A stretch of 64,000 nt of DNA from Rhopalosiphum padi. Taxonomy: Eukaryota; Arthropoda; Insecta; Hemiptera; Aphididae. The number at the start of each line of letters is the position of its first letter. Positions within the stretch are counted from its first letter, which is position 1. The notes beneath the pieces are model-generated. The model ran no database searches, was not told the origin of the DNA, and worked only from the letters and a program-made list of their open reading frames with translations. Position numbers and translations under genes: made by a program. The DNA lies in the NCBI RefSeq assembly GCF_020882245.1, contig NC_083598.1, positions 45,669,858-45,733,857 of the forward strand. Reading direction: 5' to 3'. Positions 37,642 to 53,000 of the stretch are shown here, piece after piece.

Positions 37642-39433
37642 TAATTGATGCATCATGCATGTGATATTGTGTGGTTTTAACATACCTACGACCTACCTAC
37701 ATAATATAATAACCAAGTAACTATTGTATCATAGAAAAAAAAAGAAATATTTTAGATCACTATCTAAATACATTATTTATCATATTTAATGGTGATCACC
37801 GATATATTATATTTCATGACAAGTCCTATGTCTTTTATGAATAGCGACGCGAGTATGTAGCGAATAACGACGAAATTATTTTCCTCTACAAGTCTAAAAT
37901 ATTAACAGGTAAATCATTAACACTTAAAATGTAAATGAAAAAAATACAAATACTTTTGAACAGCCAAATATACAGAGAGTTCCCACACTGGTAAGCTTAC
38001 CTCCTAATGTAATTTCATATTGTGTTTTCTATTATACCATTTATAATAGTACAGTTATAAGTTAGGTATAAATATTATTTAAAAAAAAATTATTGAATTT
38101 ATTTATTGTATAAAATAAGAATACAGATAAAAAGTATTGTCCACGCGAACCAATGCGCCACGTGGACAATTTTTCTTGAATCCAGAAGTAATATTATAAT
38201 CAAATATTTGTATATATTGCTAAAAAACTAAATGGGTTGGTGCTTTCCTTGATAGATTATTTATTTAATAAAATATACGTATATATATAATAATGCGTTT
38301 GTGCAATATATAAGAAATATATTAGATATAAAACCAGATTACGTTCGGAAAACTATGACTTTTAAAAAAAAGCACTTTATCGGCAGAGACGGTCTGGACC
38401 ACTGTGCTACTGTGCAGTGGGCAGGTTTCATACATATTAAACCACCTGGGCCGGTACAAAATGACCCAATATAATTATTGTATTATCGAAATAAAATGTT
38501 TAATATAGACAATTGGACAAACCTATAAGTACTAATAATTACTATAAAATATTAGTTTATTAGGTTCAATTTTATTTAAGTTTTATTCCCTGCATATTAC
38601 TTACCATTATGTAAGTCTGTCCAACACTTCAGGACATGCTCGTTGGTCGTTATAAATTAGTGAGTTCACATAGTATAATTTTAGATAAAATATAATATTA
38701 TTTAACACGTTGAACACAATGAATACCACACTGTCTATTTGTATGATGTATTTTTGTTGGAATAAACACTGTACCCTTCCTCCCAGAATTTTAGGTCTCT
38801 TATTTACATAATAAGACATATAGGAATAGGTACATAATAATATGATATCGGTTGATATTTTCAATTGTCTGTTCTGTAATTTTTTGGTAATCAAAGGCAA
38901 CCTAGATATAAAGAAAAAAATTATTCGATGTTTGTGAAACAAAGAGGAAATTATATTTTTTTATTATTGTGCCAATCACCTTTAGAAACTTATAGGGCTT
39001 GAAAAAATAAATTTGAACATCCTTCTATATTAGAGTCTCAAAGAATCTAGGTATTGATATTGCTTTTATCGAAATCGGTCCAGTAGCTTCTGAGTTTAGC
39101 TGGTAGTAAAAAACTTATTTCACGATTACTTTATGTATATATTGATCAAAAAATTGTAAATATTCCTAAAATTTTAGTAAAAAAAAAAAACCGTTTTAAT
39201 AATGCTACGTACTATGGAGAAGCCAGCTAAATATATAGACTCAAAAAAATGTTCACCGCGGCCCACGATACTCAGCCATTCCCTAGACAAGTTACTCATA
39301 GTTACTTGAAGTTGAACATCTATTATACTCATATACGTATTACATCATTAATACTACTATGCGAAGAAAACATACATGATTCGAGTATATTATGTGAATA
39401 TTCCATAGGTATACAATATGACATATGTTAAAT

Positions 39434-39782
39434 TAGGGTGACTAGACGTTCTGTATTTCAAAAGACTGTTCCGTTGTTCCGACGAATGCTTTGGGGACGC
39501 TTAAATGTTCTAAATTTAAACAATTTATGTCGTATATTATATAGTCTTATTGGTGAAATTCAAATAGGTAATCGTTATTTTAGTTATTAAAAAATTAAAA
39601 ACAAACGTTAGGTACCAAGGATGTTTACTGGTTACAGATTAATTGTTTTATTTCGTTAACTGTTTGACAATTTTTTAAGTAAAAATAATTATAGATGGTT
39701 AATGCGCTGTTATTTATTATAAAACAAAACCATCCTTCCTAATGCTTTTTTTTGTTCCCAAATGTTTAATCTGGCCACTCTA
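39434..39782. mobile_element. hAT-like element, diverged
   Basis: 349-bp segment with left end TAGGGTGACTAGACGTTC and right end (reverse strand) TAGAGTGGCCAGATTAAA, an imperfect match typical of the hAT terminus family. Flanking octamers TGTTAAAT (39426-39433) and TGTTTAAC (39783-39790) agree at 6 of 8. No transposase frame. Confidence 0.6.
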
Positions 39783-42700
39783 TGTTTAACTTAAAATTTA
39801 AAACCACCCTATTTTTCACACAATCGATTGGTACGCGAGATAGTACTGTAGTATTTCTTTATTAGCACAAGTGCATAAAAAAATAAAACGCCCAGCTTAG
39901 ATAATGCGTATTATGAATATTAAAACGGCGTCGAGCCGTTTATAATATAGCGAACATATCTATACAGTATACACCTATAATATTGAAAATATATTCATTG
40001 ATGAAACACTCCGAACCAGTTGTAGAGTAATATAGAGCTGCAAAGAGGTATCCTTAAATCTGACGATAAAATCTGTAAGCCAATTAATAGTATCGCGCAA
40101 ATCTCAATGATATATGTATTGCCTAGGTACTTATTATATGTATTCCAACATTATATTAATCGATTTAGTTACACCTCGTACGCACAAAACATACGGTAGG
40201 TTCTTACTGCAGAATAATATTATATTAGCACTTATAAATTACAATGATAAATTAAATATACCAGTGTATAATGTATATATTAATGTTCTATGGTATAATA
40301 AATAATAATATAATAATACCTAACACGGTTAGTACTTAGCTATAATAATATATTATTTACACAATTTATATGTGTCGGGCATAAGCGAAATAAATAATGA
40401 AACAATATAATAAATTAATATTATTATTATCATATACATTTATGATAAATGATAATACATAGAGTCATAGATGTGTTATGGACTTACGTAACTTAAGTTA
40501 AATTCCGAATAGTGTAACCGGCACTGTTATTAGTTGTATACGCTTATTTAATGTTTATATAAAATTATGTCTGAAAACTACAGAAGAAACGAAAATTATA
40601 TTGATTTACATTGAATGATGTAATATATATATATCTAAATAATATAATATAATCTATATAATATGATCAATAGAAATAACAAGTTATTATGAGTATTTCA
40701 TATTATTATTACTGTATAATTTACGTTTATTTGAAGTGTTTTTTTATTATTAGGTTCATAAAACAAACAACCAAACAACTTAAATACAATGGATATACCA
40801 TAATATCTGTATAATATATACAATAATAATATTATAATATATATAATACTAGGTATTTTAAATGAGAAAAATAATAAATTATAAAAAGATTTAAATAAAC
40901 TGATATTAACAAAATAATTGTTTCAGTTGGGTGAATTATTTAATTTATAAATTTCTTAAATTAATTAAATACATACAACTTAAATCCGATAAGTTAATTT
41001 GTGTACTGTAGGTATATTAGTAGTCTTTTCAATAATTATTCCAATGATTTTTTTTTTTTTTTTTGTAACTAACTGAAAATGTTTTTAATGCACGCTAAAC
41101 TTATAGTAAGTACTATAAAAATGTAAAAAGACACAATCTCAATAGACGAGTATAATTCTGGGACTAATAATAATAACAAGGTACAAAATCACCCGGGCTT
41201 CGACTGAATTAAAAATTAGAGTAAGATATTATTATTTATTATGCACTTATATAATATTTTTATTAAACCGTTTAAAATTGAATATATTATTTATCATTTA
41301 AAAGCATTAATCTATTTATTTTAATGATGAAAACCATTTTTGTTTGACTATATTACAGCCAACCGAATCAAAATGCCCAACATCCGACACTCGGATGATT
41401 ATTTGCCAATTGGATTTAAATAGATTTATCAGCTTTACGGGGTAAACTTTTTATTTACCATCGAGTAGACTAACTTGGCGAGAAATGCTCCCTTGACCAG
41501 TATGATGTGTGATTACAATGGTTTAGGTCTTCTTTTTTGTTTTGTTTTTGTTGTGTTTTTGCTATTATTTGTTATTGTTACCATAAAATATAAATTCATA
41601 GCCGTTGGGCGTTTGTTTCATAAAAATAAAATTAAAATAAGAATATAAAATCTAAATAATTAAGAAAAACCACATATTATATTATTCTAATATTTTAAAC
41701 TGAATGTAAATGTGTGATAAGTAATAATTTTATTAAAAATTCGTACCTCATCTCAGTAGTAAAATTGACTTTGATCCGTTGGGTCGAGAATAAAACACTT
41801 TAATATTGATAATATGATTTGAATAAGCTTTTGAATTTCACGATTATTTTGAGAAAATAATCTACTGGGTGGTTTCATTCCGAATTAGTATTGATTCCAA
41901 AAATTGAAAGGGAGTTGTCAGTATTTTTACTTTTTGTAAACAGAAAATCAATAGGTTCACCTATACTCTATGTCTCTATAGCGTTAGGTTAAAAATATTA
42001 CTCATATATCTAAATATAGTTATTAAGATTTAATGGTTATTTTTTATACAGATTAGTTTAATTTGAATTCAGATGGTACCCGGTTAAAAGATTAATTAGT
42101 TTAATATTATATAACAATATTTTTTAATTAGTTTAACTGTTTAAGTGTTATTGAGAAATAAAAAACCTAATAATTATAATAATAAACTATTATAATCGTG
42201 AAAATATTTAATAAAATAAATAAATTAAAAGCGCTTACTCATTTAAAACAATTCACAAAATATTTCGTAACCAATAGTCATGAACATTATTAGTTCATTT
42301 ATACTTATTATATTATATTTTAACCGCCAAATTATTTTCTTACGCAGTGAATAATTAATATTTCTTTTGTAATATAGTTTAATAATATAATTTTCATAAT
42401 TAATTTGATTACTGCAATGAACTATTTAAATTATTTAAATCATTACTAAATAAGATTAAAATTTGTTATTTGTAAATTAATCAATTTCATATTGTTATCT
42501 AATTAAAACATTATTAGATAATGCATTTAAATTTACGTTCTTGTATTGTAGTTTGCCTACTTAAATGCTGTGCAGGCGTTGACATAATTATTCAATAATA
42601 TTTATAAATAAGGATAATTGAGCAGCTAGACTAGATGCAAAAAAACGTATTATAACATTTAAAAATATTATCAAATAATAATGTATGATTATGTTGTTTT

Positions 42701-43156
42701 TTTTCCCTTTTTTACTATAAATTTGATCATTTTTTATTGAAAAAAATCTTTGAAATTCATCTGTTAAATACCGTTTTTTTAAAAGGGTAACACTGGTAAC
42801 AGTTTAGGTAATTTATTTTTTATAGTTACGTGGTGCAAAGGCCATACATAATATAGCCTATATAGCTATACAGAAATATAGAATCAGCATATCAATGCAC
42901 AAAAATTATTTTATTGGAAACATGATCACACCTCGTATTTCATAGAATTTTAGGATTTTTATTATTTATTTTTTTGTTTTAGAAATTTAAGGGAAAAACT
43001 TTGTTCATTTCGTAATGGGCTTTGATTTTCGAATCAATATATTAAATTATACCAAGTAAACACATTTAAAAATACTTAATATTTTTTAATTTTCTAATTA
43101 TTTTAAACGTTTATTATAATAATAATTAATGAAAATAGTTTTTTTAATGAAAGTTC

Positions 43157-43196
43157 AATACGATCTGTTCACAATACGATCTGTTCACAATACGAA
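43157..43196. repeat. Tandem 16-bp repeat, 2.5 copies
   Basis: CAATACGATCTGTTCA occurs twice in tandem (43157-43172 and 43173-43188), followed by half a copy. It lies about 900 bases beyond the Cht10 stop codon. Confidence 0.85.
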
Positions 43197-44096
43197 AATA
43201 AATCTAAAATTATTTATAGATTTTCGTTATCAATGAAACTTATTTAAAAATATAGATTCTAAGTAGTCGGGACTCAGGAACATATTATATGTTTTGTAGT
43301 AAACATATTATATCAAAATAATTTATTAATTACTATCAACTACTTGGTAATTATTATTATATGTTCACATTTAATCGAGTTTGTTTGAGAACTGTGAGTG
43401 TAGAAATAACTATTAGACATTATTACAAAACATTCATTAAAAAGTTTCCTAGAAAATATAACACTATAAAAAGTATAAACTTGACCTAAATTGAACGCAG
43501 GTATTGAGGTATAAATTACACACAAATCACAATAGTAGTACTATATTACATACAATAATTAATATCACTTTATAGAGGAATAAAATTATTATCAATTTTA
43601 TTATAACAATACGTCAGAGCACAGAAGGCAGAAGTGATATTATAACGTTACGAATCAGTGAGAGTTCGAACGAATCGGAAATATAATACTAATAATAATA
43701 ATACGAGTTTTAAATAATGTTGCGTAAATTTATGAAGGGTTTTTTTTTTATAATATTATATACCTACCTATGTTTTATAATTTTGATTATCATTAGCCGT
43801 GGAGTATTTTGTTGAACAATAATAAAAATATAATATTCATATAACATAATTATTTACAATAATATTTTGGTTTAAAATTAAAATCAAAAACGAATACGCG
43901 ACATGTCTCATCAATCCGTGTCGCGATACATATTATTTGGTATAGCGAAACGGACCAAGGGAACACACTGAGGGACAGTATGTAGAGTTCAATTGTTTAC
44001 TGCAATAAAACTTAGGTATAATATGATAATCGTCGTATCTTAAACCGTAAACTTAAATTAATCGATGCGGCACATTCCCACGGGGTTCGGGATTCG

Positions 44097-47000
44097 TTAA
44101 TGTAACAGTTGCATTTGTCTATGCGAGGACGACACGCGTTTCTTTTCGGTGCAGTTGACGTTCTCGGGCCAATCGCACAACATGTTCATCTGAAAACGAT
44201 TTATCGATCGATTTACTAGAGCCTTATTGTAAGCATTTTTTCCTTACCTTGTTGAAGTACAGATTTGACGGACAAGACTGTTCGAGCAACGTTCCAAACT
44301 CGCAAATCACATATTTGTTACAGTCAGTCCCGTGCCCTCTCAACAGCGGTTCGGTGCACTGCCCTCTGCCCAGTTCTTCTTCGTATCCGATGTCACTGTT
44401 GTTGATGACCACCCCGTCCAAGTCGTTTCGCTCTTGGTCCAAGTAGCAGTCTGGCCCCGGCCCCGGTAACCTTCCTAGCACTCTGTTGATAGTCTTCAGT
44501 AGTGGATACGTCTCGCAACCACACACGTTTCTAAAAATCAAACCGTTGGACCATATAATAATATACATAAGCTTATTATTATCCGTATACAATACGCGCG
44601 TACTGCAAAGGCTAAGCCCCCTAAATTTCCCATTAGCCTCCCTCCAAATGTATACCCTAGTTATGTACCAGCAGTTTTGTATTATCATTCACAAATATAC
44701 TATTTATAGGGCATAATAATACTATTTTTTTTAGCCTATACAATTAAAAATATTATTTAAAAAAAATCCAGTTGAAGTTATTTTTTCTACATCAGTTTTT
44801 TTTATTTTAGTATTTGTAATAATATTGTAATACTGTGCAATGCATTAATACATTGTAGTATATTTCTTTATATTTGTATTGGCATATGATTGGCTGCCAC
44901 ACGCTGAACGCTGACTGATTTTTATTTTTTTGTTTTTACAATACATGAACAAAATTATTTCTAACATAATATAGGAAGTTATTAATAATTGTTTTCATTA
45001 AGTAATCTAGGGCTTGAGTCTCCTCTACCAAATTTATCAAGCTCTGCCTATGGCCTACTGTTTTCTGGCGAAATTGTACTTTTAACTCACTTGAAATCGT
45101 CCAAGTCCAATGCCCATATCATCGCGCCGCCGAGATCATTACGCACGACGAATTCGGACTTGAATCTGATCATGTCCTGGTCGTCGAACGACACCCATTG
45201 ATTGCCACTGTAGGCATACGGGCCCATCCTGCCCAGCGGGTCTTGGACCAATTGCCAATCGCGCTTCAACACTTTGTGGCAAATCTGAAAACGCAACGAA
45301 CGCATGAAAACCAAAGTTCTTCGTTTGGCGATTCACCACACTATTATACTATATAGTTACTCACTTCGTAGTAAGACAAAAATCCTCGGGACCGGGTCGC
45401 GTCGCCTGCTTCACCACCGCCGTAGGTCGGAGCGTTCAAACCGTTGTTCTTACTGGAACCTAACGAGAACGACTGACCGTACATGGGCATACCCATTATG
45501 AGTTTGCGCGGATCCGCGCCTTGGTTCACCCAATAGTACAACGTGAAATTCTGAAAAAGGTTTCGTTGTTGTCTTATGTATAATTAATATAAACGGTGAT
45601 CAGGACTGCGAGTTAAATGTATTTTCTGAATGTTTTTTTTTTTGCTCACATATCGATTTTAATCGAGTTGGTTAAATATATTTTGTTTCACGTTACTGTC
45701 ATTACTCCTAATGTTGTTTATAAAAGTTGTATTTCTAATTTTTATAAATTAAAAATATTATTCATTAAATTTATTTAATTCATTTTAAAAACATTAATTA
45801 TTAAGATTTTAATTAATTTTAAATCAAACGGTTTTACCATTTTATAATTTTTAGTACATATTTTAAATCAATTTTTTTTATGTATAAATGTATGTTTATT
45901 CAACAGCCCTGAATTAAATAAATGACGATTGTATAATTACAGCGTTGTAAGTCATGTCAAAATCGTCGGGATGAGAGTACATGGGCGCTACGTGTCCGGT
46001 CCTTTTATCCCATTGTCCGTGGTAGTCATACGCCATCACGGATATCCAGTCCAACGTCTCGGAGAGTAGTGGCACATCATAACCTAATCGTGAAACAAAC
46101 GAACTCGAATAAAACACCGCAACCCGTTGTATTTGTATTATACATTTGTACTATTGCTATTGTTCACGTACCCGCGTCTATTACAACTTTGTTGGGAGAC
46201 ACAGCCGCCGACAATAGGAAACCTTCTTTGTCGAACGCTCTTCGCAGTTCCAACAATAGTCTCGAGAACCCTTCTTTGTCGCTTTTCGGGCCCCGCTTGC
46301 AGTCGACCTGTTTATATTATGAACCATTACGGCGCACATTAATGATAACAGTTAATAATATATTATAATATTTTGTCCTACGGACAAACCACGACTGTCA
46401 AAATCTCTACACTCAGATCGTCTGTTTAATTACCTGCCAGCACTTTGGATACTCCCAGTCGAAATCTAGTCCGTCGAAATCGTTTTGCTTCAAATAGCCG
46501 ACTACGTGTTCCACAAACTTGGTTCTCGCGGACGGGTTGTTGACCAGCTCGCTGTATTTGCTACCAGCCGAATCGTTCCAACCTCCGATCGCTAACAACA
46601 CCTTGACGCCGAATTTCTTGAGCGCTGCCACTTTGCGATAGAAAACTGCAAGCACACGTGAAAACACAAATTAGAAATCTTCATACCCTTCCTCTCGGTA
46701 CGGCCTCAATGGGTGGCACCGAAAACATACAGTTATCGAAATCTGCCCAAGTGTCGTGTGCCCTGATGACCAGCTCATCGTTGTCCAGTACCGCGAACCC
46801 GTAAATAATGTGTGTGCAAAGCGACGGGTCGATGTCGCTTGGTAAATATTTCCCGCCACTATGTCTAAAAAGATCAAACGAAATAAACCGACGAACTTAT
46901 TGATAGTTGTACGTTTCAACAATAATCATTACGAACCTGTACCATGCCCAATTGGTGAAATAACAAACCACTTTAAAGTATTCTGTGGATGATGGTTTAA

Positions 47001-50000
47001 CAGTCGTTGTTGGTTTTAGTGTTGTGGTCGTCGTGGTAGTAGTCGTAGTCGTTGTTGTCGTCGTTGGCGGTCTCGTGTACGTAGGTTTTGTTGGTCTTGT
47101 CGGTAACAGTGTGGTTGTAGACACTTCGGTTGTTGAAGTGTTGTAGTGCGGTGATGACAACGTAGTCGTTGATGTCGTCGGTTTATTTGTTACGGGTATC
47201 ATCGGAGTTGTATTTGGATGACCTGTATAAATAAAGAAAAAAGTTTTAAGAACAAATAACTTAATTTTTTTTTTATATTATTTTGAATTTTCTAATATTA
47301 TTATTAGTATGTATACAGACATACAGTAGATTCAATAGATCGACATAGGATTATAATGTGTGTAAAATAAATAGTTTATAGTTTTATACGACATCGACAC
47401 AATGTCATTACAATACCACAATATTGATGAGAAACGTAGAACAACTAACATGTATGACTTATGATGGTTTACATTATATATTATATATATTGTACTTTTA
47501 AAAAATAAATTAACAAGCAAGTATTTAAATTGTATTTTAAATACTATTACAGATATTGAATATTATATTTTATTATACATTTTTTTCGATTTAAACTTTT
47601 ATTGAACATAATATTGTGATCGTGTTGAGTGTTATTTAAAATATCAAAATAACGAAAAGTGACTCCATATATAGTTATATAAATACTTAAAATACTTATG
47701 TAATATGTACAGATGACTGATGAAAATTCCTAATATATAGGTAGTGTTACTAAAGTTGTTAAGTGTTACAATGACTTGTTGACTAGTTGAAAAAAGTAAC
47801 ACACCTATATCTTATAATACTAACTGAAATTAAAATTTATTAAGGTATTCTTTACAAATCTATGTATGTGGAGTTCTATTAAATACAAGAAATTAATTAA
47901 CATGCGATTGATAAATAGTAAATACACTCGAAAAAATATGTAAACAATTTTTTTTTGTATAATGTCGTTTTCTAGTGTTAGTATTATTAATGCTACTAAA
48001 ATATTAATTTTTTTTTATTCTTACCATGTTTTTGACCTAGTGTTCTCATGATAGTGCTGAGTAGTGGGTAATGTCCTTGGCCACATAAGTTTCGATAATC
48101 GTCCAAATCTAAAGCCCAAATCATCGCGCCTCCCAAATTCATAGATTTCACGTACTCTGCCTAAAATTAGATATATTTAAGACATTATTGAATATTTAAG
48201 CATTTTTAATCAATAAACTCATTGACCTTTTGCGCTACTGTTTTGACATCGTCGAATCCTACCCATTGGTTGCCCTTATACGCATATGGACCCATTCTAT
48301 TTTGTGGGTCTTGAACAACGGTCCATTGCTCAGAGGCTAGTTTACGACAAATCTGTATAATAATATAATCTTATATTATAAACAACTATTTGAAATGATA
48401 AACGTTAATAGATTTTTACCTCGTAGTAAGCAATAAATCCAGCAGATCGGGTAAATGGGCCAGCTTCTCCTGCCCCAGAAGAAGGGGCGTTTAATCCATG
48501 TACTTTAGGATTAGATAACGTGAACGACTGACCGTATAATGGGAACCCAAGAACAATTTTCCTACTACTTGCGCCCTTATCGATCCAATAATGAACAGTA
48601 TAATTCTATAAAAAAAATTAATTTACATAAGATAATTTAATCGTATTATAATATTTTATTGTTTTATTTACCAAGTTGAAATACGAAATGTCGTCTTCCG
48701 GATGGTGATAAATTGGAGCAACATGACCAGTTTTCTTATCCCATTGACCATGATAATCATAAGCCATTACACCAATCCAATCTAAGTATTGGTTTAATAT
48801 AGGCACATCGTAACCTAAAATAATTTTATTATTAAATAAAATGATTGCAAAAATATTAAACAAATAAATATATTTACCCGAGTCTATGACTACTTTACTA
48901 GGAGAAACAGCAGCAGATAATAAGTATCCATGTGGTTTAAAAGCTTGTTTAAGCTCAATCAAAAAATTGGAGAATGCATTTTTGTCAGATTCTGGGCCTT
49001 GGTCACAATTAGTCTGTATTTTGTTAATTTAAATATTATTGATAAAATAAAAAAAAAATTAAAAAATATATGATACAATAATATATTATATAAAATATTG
49101 TAATTAAATTTATATACGTGTAAATATGTATATTTTTATTACCTGCCAACATTTGGGGTATTCCCAATCGACATCAAGACCTTCAAAACCATATTTATAC
49201 ATAAAATCGAGTACATTGTTAATAAACTTTTTGCGACTGGCACGATTATTGACCAAACGACTGTATTTATCACCTGCTGAATCATTCCATCCACCTAACC
49301 CAATAGATACCTTAACACCACGTCTCTTGAGTGCTACTACTCGTTCATAGAAACCTAAAAAATATAATCGATGTTAAATGATTTTTTTTTATTTAATCAA
49401 TTTTTAACTTCACGTGTACCATTATCAATATCTGCCCATGAATCAAATACTCTAATAACTAGATCTGTGTAATCAAGAGTTGCAAAACCATATACTATAT
49501 GAGTGCAGAGATTTGGATCTGTATCTTCTGGGAAAAATTTACCAGGTGAAGGTCTGTACCACGCCCAATTGGTGAAATAACATACAACTTTATACTGTCC
49601 TACAAGATAAAATAAAATAGTATTAAAGGTGTTATAAGATTTAATTTTTGCTTTAATTTACCAGTCAAATGGTAGTTTGATTGGGTTGTGGGAAGAGTTG
49701 CAGCAGTCGTAGTGGTAGGTTTCCATGCCCACGGATCTTCCGTAGTAGGTATTCCAGTTGTTGGCTTCCATGGAGTATAATTTTCTTCTGTAGTTAATTC
49801 CGAAGTAGCAGTTGTCGTAGAAGTAGAAGTTGTTGGTTTCGAAGTCGTTGGCTTTGTTGGCATTGGTTTGGAAGTAGTTGGCTTTGTTATTATTGGTCTT
49901 GAAGTAGTCGGCTTCGTGGTTGGTTCAGTACTTGACGGTTGACTAGGTGATAATGGAATTTCTGGCTCACTGGTGGGGTAAGTGTTAATTTCTTGAGACG

Positions 50001-53000
50001 GCATACAGCCAGAATTTACTGGCCAGTCACAAAGCTTGAGCCTCTGTAACCAAAATAAAATTACTACACGATGACCATAATTATTATTTTATTTAAATAT
50101 TACATTATTCCAATAGAGACCAGCAGGACATGAGTTAACTTTAAACTTTCCCCATAAACACTGTAAATATTTGTTGCAATCTCCCGAATGAGACGCAAAT
50201 TCACCCTCTTGGCATTCCACCGAAGATTTGACTAACATACCTAGATTATTGCCAAGTATAAAATTACTAAATAACAATTCTCGAACGACAAAACTATTGA
50301 AATTATATTTATTTTGCAATCTTACTAGTGTACATAAATATACTATTTGAACGTTGGTAGTTGCAATACACATTATATTTCCAGTCACACATTTTCTTTT
50401 GATCGTTCCAAGCCAAACCAGCTGAACAAAACTGTCTCACGAAATAACCGTACGTACACACAAAGTATGAAGTACAGTCACCAATAGCAGCGACATATTC
50501 ACCTTCAACGCATTTTCTATATTTTTGCGTCTTTAATATACACATAAAACAAAATCAGTACTTTGAAATTGAAATTTTTAAAATTAACTATATTATGACT
50601 TACAGTTGTTGTTGGTCTCCATGTAGTGAACGGTCTAGCTGTTGTTGTCGTTGGTCGCCATGTAGTGACCGGCCTGGCTGTTGTTGTCGTTGGTCGCCAC
50701 GTAGGGGTTGGTCTAACTGTTGTAGGTCTTGATGTAGTAACAGGTTTTTTTGTCGTGGTTGTAGTTACTTCGGAAATTTGAGAATTAGCTGTGAATAATT
50801 TTAATATTAATTTTAACATATCTTAATCATTATGAAGCTAAAAACTTACTAGGTTCATTGCAGTCAACATTTCTTAAAGAATCGCATTTGTTGGCATTTC
50901 TATTCCACAGCAATCCATCTTTACATGCATATTTCCTATATCGTCCGTTTTTACATTGATAATAGTTCTGACAACTGTCTTTAGAAGATTGATACGTTCC
51001 TGGTTTACACGATTCTTGTTGTTCTGGTCTTTGGGTATGGTACTCAGACCACCAAGGACGGTTTACAGATGGCTTGTGAGTTGTCTGTTGTTCATTTTCA
51101 ATTACTTCATCAATAGTTGGTTCAGTTGTGGTTGTAGTTGAAGTTGTTGGAGGGGTTGTAGTCGTTGTTGTACTCGTGGTAGTTGTTGTTGTCGAAGGTC
51201 GGGTTTGTGGTTTAGTTATAAATTGTGTTGTTGGTCTAGTAGGTGGTTGTGTTGTCGACATTGTCGTCGGTCTTGTAGGTTGTGTTGTTGATACTGTTGA
51301 TGACGGTTGTTCTTCCCAAGAGCCTATAGATAATTATAATATATCATTGTTAATAGGAATTAATTATAGTAAATAGTAATTATTATAATAAGTTTTAATT
51401 TTTACATTAGTTGTTATAATTATATACTACTAATAAACGATAAACTCACATCACGATTTTGGTAGTAAAATACGATAGAGAACAGAACGTTTTAAAATAT
51501 TTAATTATTTTTTTTTTACGTTGCCAAATTTAATAATTGTTGTTGAACGATATTTATTGAACTTTTATGATTCACGGAGTATTATTAGAAAAAAAAATTT
51601 TAAAAAAAAATCATTTTTATTACATATTTTTATATAATTTTATGATAATTTTATTATAAGTATATAATCATGGATATTGTTTTCAAATATATATCAAACT
51701 TATAATTATAAACTTGTTTTTTATTTATTAGTTGACAGACGACCATTTATTTTTATAAGATTATAATTATTAACTTATACATTATTATTATATTATTAAT
51801 ATTTTTCACTATTACACTTATATTTACAGTTAAATAAAAAAAAATTCATTAAACTAATAAGGATTAACTCGTAATTATGTCTAAGCAAAAATTAATCGTT
51901 TGACTAACAAAATACAACGTGCTGACTTATTCGATAGCTAAATAAACGTTTTTATTAATATATATATATATAGAAAGAGAGTTTTTTATCTTCACATTAT
52001 TTTAATAATTGTTTTTAGATTAATTTAACTACAAAATATGTAAAACTGTATCTACTTGATTAGTTTGTATGATTAAACAATTATGTTGGTAAATATAATG
52101 AGCATTTAAGAGTTTTTACTTAGTTTTTTATTTGTATTTATTTGTACTCCTTATGTATGTAAAATTTGAGTATACAGTAGAATAATGTAAATTTAAACTG
52201 CTGATAATTACATTGAAATGGCACCAGTAAAAAGTGGTAGTTGCATACTTGTATTCAATATATTCAGTATTTTATTACCTATAGATAGTAGATATGGATA
52301 GTAGATTTCTGCCGGGTCTACATTATTTTATTTCGTTCTAATTTAAATTATAAAATACAAACCTTGTCCTTCTTCAGTTGTCGTAGGAATTTGATAACTT
52401 GGTGTAGTTGGATAATCTGGTTTATTACATATTAAATTTGACGATTTAATTGGAATCCTTTTAAATACTTCGTTAACTTTTGTCAGTAGCGGATAAGAGC
52501 CTCTACAGCATATATTGTTAAAGTCATCTAAATCAATTGTCCAAACCATGGCCCCACCAAGTTCTTGCTTCACTATATACTCAGACTGAAATTAAATGAT
52601 TTATTATCAATCATACAATATCTTAAAATCTAAAATCTAAAATATTCTAATGTTTCTATCGCAGTTTACCTTTAATTTAATTGATATTTCGTCGTCGTAG
52701 CTAACCCATTGATTCCCTTCATACGCATATGGATCAAATCCATTATTTTTATCTCTCGATACTTGCCATTTTTCATTAGAAACTAAAACATACATTTAAT
52801 ATTAATATTATATGAAAACTGCATATAATATGAATGTGTACTACCGTTAAATAAGTAATAACCATTTTCTATCATAAATATAATTAATTTTAACTAAACA
52901 ATAATAGCGTTATTAATTTATGCAAGAAAGATTTTATATTCATATTCATTGGGTTTGATAAATAATTTTAATATGCTAATGCATATTTTTAAATAAGCTA

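Larger units (their letters stand above)
36382..44096. other. Intergenic: white promoter side to Cht10 3' end
   Basis: 36382-36870 is comparatively CG-rich and is the likely white promoter and 5' leader, with minus-strand ATGs upstream of the chosen start. Beyond it the sequence is AT-rich. It holds short inverted repeats at 37586-37641 and 38129-38172, a hAT-like element at 39434-39782, a higher-complexity patch at about 41340-41530, a 2.5-copy 16-bp tandem repeat at 43157-43196, and a minus-strand AATAAA for Cht10 at 43597-43602. I see no gene. Confidence 0.5.

Noticed and set aside
51128..51376. Valine-rich plus-strand frame
   Set aside because: It is the antisense shadow of the Thr-rich Cht10 linker.
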